A stretch of DNA of 64,000 nucleotides from assembly GCA_963678705.1 (NCBI GenBank), contig OY783205.1, forward strand, positions 9,796,001 through 9,860,000, in the 5' to 3' direction. Position numbers and translations under genes: made by a program. The notes below the pieces were generated by a model. The model was not told the origin of the DNA, made no database searches, and worked only from the letters and a program-made list of their open reading frames with translations. Of the stretch, positions 25,012-39,500 are shown in pieces. The first letter of the stretch is position 1, and each line of letters begins with the position of its first letter. This DNA is from Panorpa germanica. Lineage: Eukaryota; Arthropoda; Insecta; Mecoptera; Panorpidae.

Positions 25012-25289
25012 TAGTGAGGAAAGAAAGTGTAGCATGTGCGGAGCGGAGGACGAAACACTGGAGCACATTAAGTTTGAATGTTAGGAAAAAGTAGCGAGCG
25101 AAAGGAATATTGGCCAGCTATTAAAGGGAGGCAGTGAAGGAAAGAGGTGGATGGCGGAAATAGTAAGAAGGAAAGGAAGAACAGGAGAATAAATAAGCTG
25201 GTGGAGAATAATGTAAATTTAATTGTAATTTGAAGTATGTATTGAGAATGTAGATTGTAAAGCCGAAAGGCGAACAATAAATAAATAAA
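25012..25289 (+). mobile_element. 3' end of a non-LTR retrotransposon
   Basis: The plus frame reads SEERKCSMCGAEDETLEHIKFEC, the CxxC...H...C knuckle found at the C-terminus of Jockey/R1-like ORF2 proteins. A stop and a purine-rich 3' tail follow, ending in AATAAATAAATAAA. It is heavily 5'-truncated. A related piece lies in reverse at 28641-28786. Confidence 0.7.
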
Positions 25290-25319
25290 AATTATATATT
25301 ATTTCAAATTGTCTGTATC

Positions 25320-26270
25320 GATGATATTATGAAAATCCTCATTACTATCAGTCATACCCAGAGCCGTCTTAGGTCATGCAGGGGCCTTTGGTACACATAC
25401 TTTGGAGCTTTTTTGGAAAGTAAAAAAAATAATTTAATGACTTTATTGGTTATTACTAGCTTTTACGCCTGTTTAGTGAGTATGATTTAAATTCACTAAA
25501 ATAATTTATTAATTTTAATTCCATTTATATACTGAAATACTTGTATTTAACTCTAATATAATTATGAACAAATATTCAATATTAAAATAATTATTCATAT
25601 AAACTGACTAAAAAAAAATATTTTTTCAACAAATTATAATTTTTCTTTTTATTTTCAAAGTTAACTTTTTTTCAAAATTTGAGAAATGAGGTACCAAAGG
25701 TAGCAAACATATATATCAAATTTTAAATTAATAAATTAGAATATTTACCCTCGGAAAAACCGTGAAAAACCCCGTGATCTCGTTTTCTTCTCTACGAAAT
25801 AGCAAATTTTTCGTTTTATCATACGAATTTCAGCAACAAACAAACATAAACATATACCTGGGACAATATAATTTTTTAATAATGACTTTATTGGTTATTA
25901 TAGTTGACTTTAAATAAATCAAATTGTAATTATTTTTTTGAAAATTGAAAACTTAATCCTTATGGTTTCTTCCTGGATTTCTGATTTGCAAAATTTTCTA
26001 TTATGCCCTGAAAGTGTATTTTGAAAGAATATTACTTTCTATATGGACTTCATTAACAAGTTAGTAAGTCGTTCTTGAAATATAGTTGTTTGTATTTCAT
26101 ATTTTTTCTACTTTTTAACCGTGAAAATGAGCAGTCTCCATTACAATTTGTGACCATTGAACAAAGGAATATCCTTGAAGCAACTTCTGCATTCGGGTAA
26201 ATTTCTTCTAATTTATCCATTTTTATTAGTATATGTGAGGCTACGATACCCAAGTCCGCCGTTTCATTAG
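25320..26270 (-). pseudogene. hAT/ZMYM-type transposase C-terminal relic
   Basis: In 26053-26253 the minus frame has EEIYPNAEVASRIFLCSMV and then GDCSFSRLKSRKN. This is the C-terminal dimerisation segment of hAT transposases and ZMYM1-like domesticated relatives (usual form ...NxSxERSFSxLKxIK). Sequence down to 25320 is probably its degenerate 3' flank. Nothing upstream is intact. Confidence 0.5.
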
Positions 26271-27154
26271 TAAGATTATTTAAGCACTGTCTTATCTCAG
26301 AATATAAGAGTAAAATATAATAGACTAAAGTTTAACACTTTCATAAACCTTAGTATTTCTAATTGACACACTGAGTGATACAAGAGCACTGAACACGTAC
26401 GCCTGTACCACTATGGAAAAGACGGCACTGGTCAAACTCATCACAAAATATTTTTCAATTACCTAAAAAGAAACGTCATTACATCATCTTTTAATAAACG
26501 CATAACACAAAATGTAAATAACACTCACCTAAAAAGTATATGTATATTACTATAGAAATATAGATTACGATATACTCGTATAACCAAGATTATTGAGCCG
26601 TTATTTCTAAAATAAAATAGATTATTCTTTTAATTAATTTATTTAATGTAGATCTGAAATAGATTGAAATGGATAATTCATATTGTAATTTTATATATTA
26701 AAAATTATGTATACATATTTTGAATAGTTTCGTCTACAAATTATGTTTATATATTGTCTATATTATGTTTATATATTTCTCAATGTAAGATACAGAATAT
26801 TTTGAAAACACTTATAAAAATCTTATGTTCATTAAAACATATTAAAATTAAATCAACAACAATTAAATAACATAAACAGTTATATGTACATATGAAATAG
26901 TAATATTTTAGGTTATAATAAAGCCTGATTAAACGTCAAAATTAGTGAAAGCCTGAAGTGTGGGTATTACAATTTTTAACAACGTCGAAAGAGATAAAAG
27001 TATATCTGTCGTGTTTCCTGGTGTTTCTCTTCTCACCGATCGATAAGTTAAATTGAGTGAATCCAGTGACATTCTCAAAAGTGAACGATAAGGATATTTA
27101 GTCTTTCGACATAACTTTTCAAGTAATCAAACAATACAAATATTATACATAAAT
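26271..27154. other. AT-rich sequence and 5' region of the repeat gene
   Basis: No coding signal. A TATA-like GATAAAAGTATAT at about 26993-27005 lies about 160 bp before the start codon of the gene at 27155 and could be its core promoter. Part of the presumed leader (GTGAACG, GATATTTAGTCTTT, ACTTTTCAAG) is repeated in diverged form just after exon 1, at about 27181-27260. Confidence 0.35.
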
Positions 27155-30100
27155 ATGCCTAAAATAGGTAAGTAACATCTCTAAAGTGAACGGAAAAGAT
27201 ATTTAGTCTATAAAAACCTTTTCAAGAAAATAAATATTACAAATATTATTATACGTAAATGTATATATGTTAAATAAACACTATATTAGGCATGTTTGAT
27301 CAATATTAAGATGCAAGTACGAGTCTGATCACTGTTGTATTATTCATAAAATAAATATAGAATTAATTAATTCTATATTTATTTTATGAATAATACAACA
27401 GAGACCAGCCTCTTACTTAAAATAAAGTAGAGCCGTATAAATCTGCGATAAGATGGCAAATTATTATATCTTTTTCGTTCCTATATACCTATTATTGTTA
27501 AATGAGATTGATAGTGCTTTTTCATTGTAACATAGATTTTAACGTATCTTTTTTAACAAGAGTATAGATAAATTAATTACTATATACATTGGGTTGGGTT
27601 CTTCACCCAGTAAAATATCCGAGACCCCTTTTAAATATATTTTTGGTAATAAATTTGGACCCAACTATAGCGTGGATCTTACATTTTGAATGTTCATTTA
27701 AAGAAGGTTTTTACAAAGTCGATCGCTTTCGGGTCTTTGGCGGTCACCTGATTCTCTAAACTAAAAATAAGTATGTTTCTATCTGGATTAGGTATACTTA
27801 TGGGAGTCTTCATACTGCTTTACTAACTATGCCAAGCATTTAACTTGAAAAAGTAGTAAATGTCGTAATGAAATAAAGTAAGCTAAAAATGTGTATAAAT
27901 ATTTGTTTTGATATTTTATAAGTTAGCTAAAAAATTTGTTAGAATCTCGTCTCGCAAATCTTGATTTTCGAAGGTCAAAGGTAACAAGAATCATTGTTCT
28001 TTTGTCATCATATCTTGTTTCCTATGTTCTAAATAACATTTTGAGTTATCTCTATCCCATCTATCGCACTGTCACTCTTCGCGCTATATGACCATACGAA
28101 CAATGCATAAAATCAAAGGTACATATAAGATAAGTACAAGTAAATGAGACAATTAAACACCTTGAAAAAACATATTTTACACCACAACTCAATGACATAA
28201 TTTGGTATGTGCATTAAGTATAGTATGTATATTTATAATTTACCGTCAAACCAATTAAACCACCTATTAGATTCGGAGCTAGGCGTCTTTGAAGTTAGTG
28301 CTTTATTTATATATGCAGGTAAATGAGATTAATAAACACCTTGAAAAAACATATTTTACACCACAGCTTAATGACAGAAATTAGCATGTGCATAAAGTAT
28401 AGTATGTATATTTATAATTTACTGTCAAACCAATACCAACACCTATTAGATTCGTGAAACACCTATTAGTGTTTATAAATAAAAATTGAAAAACGTCTTA
28501 CAAATATTGTGTATGCAACCAATTATACACCAAACGTGTACAATTTGAAATGTATCATAATATCTGCAATGACATAATTTGGTAAAGTGATTTATATGTT
28601 ATTTATTATTATTTACTATTATTTAATATTATTATTATTATCCACCTCTTTCCTTCACTGCCTCCCTTTAATAGCTGGCCGATATTCCTTTCGCTCGCTA
28701 CTTTTTCCTTACACTCAAACTTAATTTGCTCCAGTGTTTCGTCCTCCGCTCCGCACATTCTACACTTTCTTTCCTCACTCTTAGTAAAGTGATTTATATG
28801 TTAAAATGTTTAAAATAAAAATATAAAAAAGTTATAGAACGTAACTTTGCTATGTCCCAGTAAACATTTTGGAGTAAATTCTACTTAATTTTTATTACGT
28901 ATCATGAATTTTTTGTCTGGAACGTGTTCGTTTTCTATTCAGTCGTTCAAAGGAAAGGTCCTTTTTATGAGCTACAGACATTGCAACGACGGTTCACTGC
29001 TGAATTAAAAGCGGAGTAGGTTTATGATTTATGACCGGATAATAAAAATATACCCATGTGGGAAAGAAACAGAAATACTTAATGAATGATGTTGGAAAAA
29101 GAAAGAATATTATTATGAAAAACTAACACAAAATCTGTGACAGGTAGAGAACTTGTAAAGCGTTAGAATAGAATTGTACGAGTGACTCGAACTTCACCAA
29201 ATAGGACACTTCACCAAATTGTTTACTGGGGTGTCTGTCTGGGACGTAGTGGGTGGACATAAAAATCCAATTAAAGTTCAGTATGCATCATAATGAAAAT
29301 GATCTGACCAACTTATATGGCCCAGAAGCGCGAAAACGGCTCCGTCAATGTATTTAAAAATTGCCTATTTCGTAGAGAAAAAAATTGAGACTTTTGGCGT
29401 CCCCGGATTTTTCCCTGAATTTGAATTGAAAGTGAGCCCTTTTTTGGTGTATTACTTTTAATTCGTAAAAGATAGAAAGTTGAAATTTTGCATGTGTATT
29501 AAGGCTGACATTCCTCAAAAATTGAAAAAGGGGTGGTTGAAGAAATTCGGGGGCCCGGTAGGGAACTTTGGAGAAACTTCATATTCTGGATTCTAGAATA
29601 ATTAAGTATATTATTAATGAAAAAAATTCAAAATTTCAAAATTTTATTTGGGGGCATGGGGGCAATGTTTTCCGAGAGTAAAAATTGTGCTAGAAAGTTG
29701 AAATTTTGTATATAGGCTAACCTTGGTAACTTATTTATGAATCGAAAAAAAAAATCTTAAATTTTGAAAAAAAGTTGGTCAAAACGCAAAAATTGAAAAT
29801 ATTTTTTATTTTGATAAATTGAAAAATTATTTTATTATTATGCGAGTTTATTATTTCAATTTAAAAATAGAATTAAATGGAAATGAAATTACGAATTATT
29901 TTATTGGATTCAAATCATACACGACAAATAGACGTCGCATTGCGAGGGGGTAAACTCTAGTAAGAATATAAGATCATAAATATACACCTGGGCGATTATA
30001 AATAAGATCGTCATGATTATTTTAATAGTGTAAGAGTATTGATGCGTCAGCGTGGGAAGTAGGTCATTCCGACTACACCATCAGTGCTTATAGGGTAAGG

Positions 30101-31893
30101 TATGTTAAGGCATATATTCAAACTAATATATATAATGATTTTTAAGCCAAAGGAATATTTAGTGGCTTAAACAGCATATACAGGGTGTCCCAAAATTCAA
30201 CGATAAGCCGGCACCAGAAGGTGGTACTGCTCATGACTACACAAGAAAAAAAGAAAAAAAAAATTTATCTCATTTGGTTTAGGAATTAGAAAAAAAATAA
30301 TTTTTTTTTCGAAAATCGATACACCTTAACATGTTTTTAACTACCATGACCACAATTTTCCAAATATTTCTAATTTTTTTTTTGTATCGGCAACCTAAAG
30401 AGCACTGCTATCCACCACATCCATTAAAACTCCCAGAATGCTAGTAGTTTTTACACAAAATTTAATCGAAATTTCTTTTTTCCCTAAATTTTTTAAAGAA
30501 ATTCTTTTTCTTTTTTTCTTGTGTAGTCATGAGCAGGACCACCTTCTGGTGCCGGCTTATCGTTGAATTTTGGGACACCCTGTATAACTAGTTTGAATAT
30601 ATGCCTTCTACAATTCTTAAAACATATTGTTTATATTAAGTTTCTGTGACAAGAGACGAACGCCTTAACATAAATCATCAGCATGCACTGATGGTGTAGT
30701 TCATATCTTTCAAACTTAAAGATCGGGCTTCAACTCGTGATTAGAAAAAAAAAAATTTTTTTTTTCGAAATTTGAAACACCTTAAGATATTTTTAACTAC
30801 CATTACCACAATTTTTCAAATATTTCGGATTTTTTTTTGTATCGGCAACATAAATAGCACTGCTATCCATCACAACCATTAAAACTCCCAGAATGCTAGT
30901 AGTTTTTACACAAAATTATTTTTTTCCCTAAAATTTTTAAAGATTTTTACTTACAGTCAACTTTAACTCATCGTGGTGTAAAAAAAAGTATGAACACTAC
31001 TATGGCAAGTTTTTTTAAAAATTGGCGCAACTCTTCAGAATTCCAAAATGGTATAATACTCCAGGAAAACTAGCAATAAAAAAAAATTATGCATACTATT
31101 TCTAAACAAGAACCAAATTTCATAAATTGTTGTTGATTGATTGACATGATTCACTAAACGTTCAACGTCAGTCGCTTGGTCCGCTGACCTTTCTCCTAAA
31201 GCTTGCTTACTGTTCTTTTGGACGATTTCAATGCGTTCTTCTATTTCTTGAATTTTAGTCTCGGCTAGCTCTTGTCGTATTATCATCGATTGTAGATTTT
31301 GTGCCACATTATCTTCTATTTTATCTATACGCATTTCTAATTCCTAAGTTCCTAAGCTTCTTCTATAGCTTGCAACTGTGCTTGGAATGATTCATTCTGC
31401 TTTTGTAATCCTTCTGTCTGTTCTTGAAACTTCCCAAATATTTCTTCTTTAGACTTTTCTGTTTGGTCTTGAATTATTTTTCTTAATTCAACATTTTCTT
31501 CTTTAGTTTTTTCTGTCTGTTCTTGTAACTTCTCTAACATTTCTCTTTTAGTAGCATTTTGTTCTTCTCTCATCTCTCTAAGTTCTTTTAATAGTTCCTC
31601 CATTTTTATTGCGTTGTGTTGTAATTTGTTTTGAAACTACTTTCTAGAAATTTCTGGAAGTCTCTAGAATTTTCTGAAAGTTTCTGGAATTTTCTGGAAG
31701 GTTCTGCAACTTTCTAGAGTTTTCTTTAAAACTAATATTACCGTTTTTTTCGAACCTTTCTCTTCTGAAAATCCTTCTTGCAGCAAATCCCGATTATTAA
31801 TCACATTATTTTAATACTTTTCTAGCTCGGGTGTTATAATTATGATTACTTTGTATGCTCGATTTATTTTTATGACTCCACATATATATCCGA

Positions 31894-31978
<85 letters not shown>

Positions 31979-33485
31979 CATAAAAGATACAGAACTACTA
32001 GTTTATCATCAGCTCTTTATCGTACACTGAATGCCACAGCAAAACTACTTACTATGTGCATGAGTGTCTTGTGTGATCTTTAGTGATCGCCTAGGTTCTA
32101 CAAGTGAAGAGTTTAGAAACGTATACTTGGATTAGTAATATTAGTTTTAAGCAATAAAACAAAATAAATCAAAAGGTTTATGCACTTATGTATGCAAAAC
32201 ACTTTATTGTACATAAAACATTAATAGTATAGTACACATCGAGGGAAGAAAGTAGGACATTTCAACAGATGAAAGTCAGACCTACCTACTATACTGATGT
32301 GTATACTGATAACAAAATAACAATTTAGTTTATAATCTTTTCCTAGCCTTAGTTTTCTTAAAAGTATCAATGACTTCGGTTAAATCTAAGCTTGATGCTT
32401 TGTTTTCGACTGTTATTAACGATAAATATTGATTCATACAATGTTTCACTCATGTAAATCAGATCTGTACCGATCACGATCATTGTTCGCAAAACTCAGG
32501 AATACGGCCACCAGTTATTACTGCATACCTCACAGCAATGCTTAGCTGGTCTCACTCAAGGTTCATAGTAGCCACTTGTTCTTACCTACTGTAGTGTACT
32601 TGCGCTAAAAAAAATTCAGCCTTTATAAAATAATGTAGGTCTTGGCTTTTAATATATCGTGTGCTGTATAGTATCATGTGTTGTGAAATAATAGATAAAT
32701 ACTTAATTTTAATATTCTACTCACATTTTCAGAACGTATATGTGATCTTCGTATTTCTAATACAATGTTGTTCATTGATAACGGATAACTTAAGTATAGG
32801 CAGGTAGTTTATTCAAAATTAAAGCTTCAGTGATTAAAGCGGATAAGTGATAGGATTTGTGGGTAAAATGATTATATATATATATATATATGGAATCGTA
32901 AAAATAAATCGAGCATACAAAGAAATCATAACTATGACACCCGGTCTAGGAAAGTCGTAAAGAATGTGATTAATGAGGGTATATTTTAAACGGAAACCAA
33001 GTGAAAGGTTGAAGCAATTATATTGTGTGAAACTTTAAACCACTGACTGAATACGTAAGGGGATGCTTACCGAAATTAACTAAGCGTATTCTTAGAAGTA
33101 ATAAAAATAAACCTATTAAGTCAAGCTGAAAACTAATGTAGGATATATTAACTAGAACTTAAGATGGTTTGTGCATTCATTGTTCTGTATTTGTAAAGTA
33201 AATACCAACGTTTATATTGTAACCTTATTGTATTATTATCATTATTATTTCATCGTTATTATTTTATTAAATAAATGTATTAAACAAATTATGTGATTCT
33301 TTATCATCCTGACAAATAAACTAAGATATTGCATAGTTGAATATTAATTGAATTGACATTTGCCCTAAATTAAATAAGAGTATCTTGATTCCACATCAGA
33401 TTCGCGGATTGGTTATTGTTTTCCACATAAGAAGTTGGATAGCTATTGTTTTCCACATCAGAATTGGGATTGTACTCTCGTTTTC

Positions 33486-33565
<80 letters not shown>

Positions 33566-36500
33566 TAATAACCATTTTACCCACAAATCCTATCACTTGA
33601 AGTAGCAAAAAGAAAAAAAGTATTTTGTATTTTACAAATAGGAAATAGGTTTGTCAAAGTTTTTAAATAAGATATAAAATTCTATACTCTTATTTAAATA
33701 TTATTTCAAAGTATTATTTAAAGGTATTTAAATGTGATTTCATTAAATAGTCGCAATATTATTGAAGATATTAACAATTAAAACAATTATTTAAAATATT
33801 TAAATATTTTCGTAATGTACTAGAAAGTTCAAGTCGGAGTCGGTACAACTTTGCCGACTTCGACTCCGATTCCGACTCCTCAGCCCTGGTTTAAACTAAT
33901 ATATGCATGTTTGTTCCAGCAACTGATCATAGTATTGGCCGTGCAACATTTGAATCTTATAGGTTCCACAAGTTCGTCACAGCTATTAAAAGTAAGTACA
34001 AACAAAATCTAGTAAACAATTTGATAAAATGGCTTGACTTAGCTTCCGTTTGTTTGTAGTTTGAGCGAAATAATTTCTAGTTCATTTAGGGTTCTCTCAT
34101 ATTGGAACAGACTACTTGCATTCCTCGACTTTTTCAGAGAGTGTAGTCGCATAAGCACACTTTATCATGACATGAAACACCTACTTAAATGTTTAGCAAT
34201 ACACGAAAATTGACGAAAATACAACTATTTAAAATTTGAATTTTTGTGTTGCCGTAATGCTTCGTAATTGCCGCTAATAGTTACTCGATTTTATTTTTCT
34301 ATATTCCCAACGTTCGTATTATTGAAACTTTATATGTCGGACGGGCTAGTTTAAATTCCAATTTAAAATTTGTGTAATGTAATTTATGGATGGTCTCTAC
34401 GGTAATATCTATGTTTTGTGTTGACTGACTTACAAACAATATTTTTGTCTGCATACTTTATATGATTTGTATTTATTGTACACGAGTTTGATTTAACACG
34501 GTCTAGAAAATTACCTTTGTTAATACATCGTGCCACTACAGTTCATAATATGCTAGTTTAATAGATTATTATCTAGTATATTAAGTAATTATCTTTTAGT
34601 TAAAATATTGTTCCTTATACTGAGTTTATCAAGACATACATAATTACGATGAAACTAAATAACGTTTTTATATAACAACATATTCAATTAAATTTTTTCA
34701 CGATTTCATTCGATTTTACATCCTCACAAAAGTTTTTTTTGTATAAATTTTAGGCACAATGGGCTTGTGTATTTATTTTTTAAAGTCGGATTTTTAAATT
34801 TTTTATTGAAATATTTTATATAGTTAATGATGATGGATTTACAGTTATTTAAAATTTGACGTCACGCTTTTAGTATAAGATATGGATCTGTAAAATAATA
34901 GTAATAAGTTATAAGTAATCGATTTTATTTCTTGTTTAAAGTGGTGAATATTCTTTGAACGAAATGAATGACATGTTGATATTATGAAGTGAAAACCAGG
35001 ATATATAAAATCTATTATTTATTATTCTGCATACTTTAATACTAATCATGTGACGTCAAAACATGGCAAATACTTAAGCTTGGTTGGAATTATGATAGGT
35101 AATTATGTATTTATATTCACCGCTTACTATTACCATTTATAGGCCTTGGGATTCTATTAAAATGTCATAGAAATGTAGCAGTATTACTATACCATTGTAC
35201 AAACAACCTTTGAAGGCATTTTGTAGTATATAGCACGAAGTATAACCATTTGAGTAGATCTCTTTCTTGAGTTGGTCAGACGTATTTTATACACACTGAC
35301 AATAAATATCCTCTCGTTGTAATTCAAATATTGCAGAACAAATAGGGTAGTTCACAACTCCATTGATAATATGTTTGCTTCATGATAGGTTTTTTGAGTT
35401 ATATTTTTAATTGCAGGTAAATACCGTGCTAAATCTGATACATTGACACTAGAGCAGAATGTGGACATTAATATGCTGAAAAAAATCTACGACCGTTATG
35501 GTGAGTTTGGTTAACATTCTACTGAAATAACAAAATACTAGAAGCATAGTGGTATGAGTGATAAATTTGGAAATTTGGAGATAACCTGCGTAACAATGCT
35601 TTAATATGATTTAAACTTTACACTAGTTTCCCCAAAATTTTTTTGTCACTTACACTACCGCTTTGTTTCTAGAAGTTTCACATGATTGTCACAGTTAATA
35701 ATAATTTAACATCTAGAAAATTAATTTCAGTTCTACCGCGAAAATGGAAGCATCGTTCATTTCTAAGAGATAAGGATACTCTGTTGGGCGCCACCGCTGC
35801 TAGAAGAAGTTTTGTAAATCAATCTAAGAAAAATAAAAACATTTATGCAGCTGACATAAATAATGCAAATCAGCCTCAATTATTAGATTTCTACGATTAT
35901 AGATTAGAATGTCCTATTTCCTGTACAAGTTGTCAAAACAAGTCTAACTACTTTCCTGGATTCTCTTATTTACCTGGAACAAGTGATGAAGTTTATCCTT
36001 TCAAGGAAAAATATCAAACCTTTGTAGAAAGACGTGTACCATATAATTCTCTTAACTTAAGCAGGATTGAAAACATGATTGAGAAGTCCTCTCATTCATC
36101 TGTTTTTGCCTCCGCTGCTGGAACAAGTGATGAAGTTTGTCCTATTAAGAATAGATCCCAAACCATTGATGAAGCTTACGAAGTCGAAGTACGTGTACCA
36201 TATAATTTTCTTGATTTAAGAAGGAATGAACACAAGATTGAGAAGTCCTCTCATTCATCTGTTTTTGCCTCCACTGCTGGAACAAGTGATGAAGTTTGTC
36301 CTATTAAGAATAGATCCCAAACCATTGATGAAGCTTACGAAGTCGAAGTACGTGTACCATATAATTTTCTTGATTTAAGAAGGAATGAACACAAGATTGA
36401 GAAGTCCTCTCATTCATCTGTTTTTGCTTCCGCTGCTGGAACAAGTGATGAAGTTTGTCCTATTAAGAATAGATCCCAAACCATTGATGAAGCTTACGAA

Positions 36501-39500
36501 GTCGAAGTACGTGTACCATATAATTTTCTTGATTTAAGAAGGAATGAACACAAGATTGAGAAGTCCTCTCATTCATCTGTTTTTGCCTCCACTGCTGGAA
36601 CAAGTGATGAAGTTTGTCCTATAAAGAATAGATTCCAAACCATTGATGAAGCTAACGAAGTCGAAGTACGTGTACCATATAATTTTCTTGATTTAAGAAG
36701 GAATAAACACAAGATTGAGAAGTCCTCTCATTCATCTGTTTTTGCCTCCGCTGCTGGAACAAGTGATGAAGTTTGTCCTATTAAGAATAGATCCCAAACC
36801 ATTGATGAAGCTAACGAACTCGGAGGAGGTGTACCATATAATTTTCTTGATTTAAGAAGGAATGAACACAAGATTGAGAAGTCCTCTCATTCATCTGTTT
36901 TTGCCTCCGCTGCTGGAACAAGTGGTGAAGTTTATCCTATTAAGAATAGATCCCAAACCATTGATGAAGCTAACGAAGTCGGAGGAGGTGCAGTATATAA
37001 TTTTCTTGATTTAAGAAGGAATGAACACAAGATTGAGAAGTCCTCTCATTCATCTGTTTTTGCCTCCGCTGCTGGAACAAGTGATGAAGTTTGTCCTATA
37101 AAGAATAGGTCCAAAACTATTGATGAAGCTAACGAACTCGGAGGAGGTACAGTATATAATTTTCTTGATTTAAGAAGGAATGAACACAAGATTGAGAAGT
37201 CCTCTTATTCATCTCTTTTTGCCTCCGCTGCTGGAACAAGTTATGAAGTTTGTCCTATAAAAAATAGATCCCAAACCATTGATGAAGCTAACGAACTCGG
37301 AGGAGGTGGAGTATATAATTTTCTTGATTTAAGAAGGAATGAACACAAGATTGAGAAGTCCTCTTATTCATCTCTTTTTGTCTCCGCTGCTGGAACAAGT
37401 TATGAAGTTTGTCCTATAAAGAATAGATCCCAAACCATTGATGAAGCTAACGAACTCGGAGGAGGTGCAGTATATAATTTTCTTGATTTAAGAAGGAATG
37501 AACACAAGATTGAGAAGGCCTCTCATTCATCTGTTTTTGCCTCCGCTGCTGGAACAAGTTATGAAGTTTGTCCTATAAAGAATAGGTCCCAAACTATTGA
37601 TGAAGCTAACGAACTCGGAGGAGGTGCAGTATATAATTTTCTTGACTTAAGAAGGAATGAATACATGCCTAAGAAGTCCTCTTACTTATCTGGAGATTAT
37701 AAATTTTATAAAAGTTACGGAGTTTGTCCTACGCTCTATCGTAAGTTTATAAACAACAATTTGTACTAAATTTATTTCTTTCGTAATTTTGCTGCAACCT
37801 TTGATTTATTTCTAATTACAAATATTTACTATTAGTTTTTACAGTTGCACTTACTTTGTTGTTTATTTTCAAATGCGAAGCGTTTTTGTCGTTGTACATT
37901 GTGCTCAGATAAATGAATGTACCATAAATAGAGAGATATAACAATAAGTGCATTACCGTCATAACGGAACAAACTCAACATATTACAAAAGAGAACATAT
38001 TAATATGTGTTGGTTGAGTATTTGTTTGATGAAACCAATATAGTGGTATGTTTTTTCCAGCAATTTCAGAACCGGATGAAAGTTCTGATGATCCTGACAG
38101 TGACGATCCTAATGAGGATGAGAGATTCCAAAGATTCCGTGAAAGAATATTTCCTAGTAACAAACACCACCATCGCATAAATAGACCTAGAAAAGTGGGC
38201 TCATTTGCAAGTAAAAACATATTATAAATATTTATGATTACATTATTCTAACAATAATAGTATGAATTAGATCTCATTTTCTTGCCAAACTTAATAAAAA
38301 TAAGCTGGACTAAAAGCTATTCATAATAATTACCTTAAAAAAATTGCTATGTCGCTATCGTTAGCTGTTTCAATTTAGGTTCATTCTCTTGTTTATTTCA
38401 TACCATCAATATTCCCGCCATCCAACTTCTTTCCCCTCTCCAATATTTCATGTATAGTTATTGCGCTATCTATTTTTTCCACAACTTCTCATTCCATGTG
38501 TTTACTGCCTTGTTCTGTTCAATGTGTTTTCTTTATCCATTCACAATATAAATCTTTTATGTCTTTGTCTTTGTATATGCGAAGAGCTCTTTCTCCATAT
38601 TACTCCTTTTCATATTGTGCTGCCCTCTTTCTTAATTATATTTCTTATTATTATTAACACTGTGCTCTGCACCTGCACCTATTCTCATCTTATTCCTTAT
38701 GATCCGGTGTTTCACTATTTCCCCCGTTACATCCAGTTGACATATTTTTTCTATACTTGTTTCTTCCATTTCTCCATATTCCTACTAAATATATAATCTT
38801 GATTTTTATTAAGCTATCAAACATCCACATTTTACTCTTGCCATCACTATCTTTGTCCTTTTCATTGCTTTTTTTTATTCATTTTCCATGCTTTCTAATA
38901 GTGTGTGCAACTTTTTTTACATTTCTACTTCAACCTCATTACCGTCCAGAGTTCTCCTGACTCTCTGCTACTCCAACTCCTTCCTCTTATGTATTTTTTT
39001 AAGTATTAGGTTAAACATTACGACAGTTTTATTTAAAGTTTACTAACTGGTATGCTAGACTCATTCCTTTTTTTCGTTATCTTCGTTTTGTCCTGCTTCG
39101 TTTTTCATTTCTCGAGGATCCCACATATTCATCATTCTCACATTCTATATTGGTTCCTTTATGTACTACTTTCATTTTTTTGAACTTTTAGTCTTTTAAT
39201 TTTCGTTCTCATTCCGTTACTATCACATTAAGATCTTCTTCTTCTGATATTTCGCAGTACCTTCTTAGTTTTCTCTGTGTTGTTATTTCATAACAAGTTT
39301 GTTGTGTATACCCGTATATTGCAGATACGAACAACATGATTAACTCTCCAGCGTCACTTGTGATAAATTTTGAGCAATCTGATAATTCTCACGCAGTCTG
39401 CGTTTATACTATAATCATATGTTGTCATGACTCTTCACAAATTGTTACTAAGAATTAATTTCAGGTAAATCGAGAGCTGTACAACGAAAAGCTATGGTTT

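Noticed and set aside
31842..33608. Frames made of alternating Ile-Tyr
   Set aside because: Direct translation of (AT)n microsatellites on either strand.
36081..37670. CRISPR-like array
   Set aside because: The 159-bp repeats are contiguous and coding with no spacers, and the genome is eukaryotic.
38461..38960. Two hydrophobic, Phe/Leu-rich plus frames
   Set aside because: Translation of pyrimidine-rich sequence; no plausible protein. The antisense may be retroelement debris.
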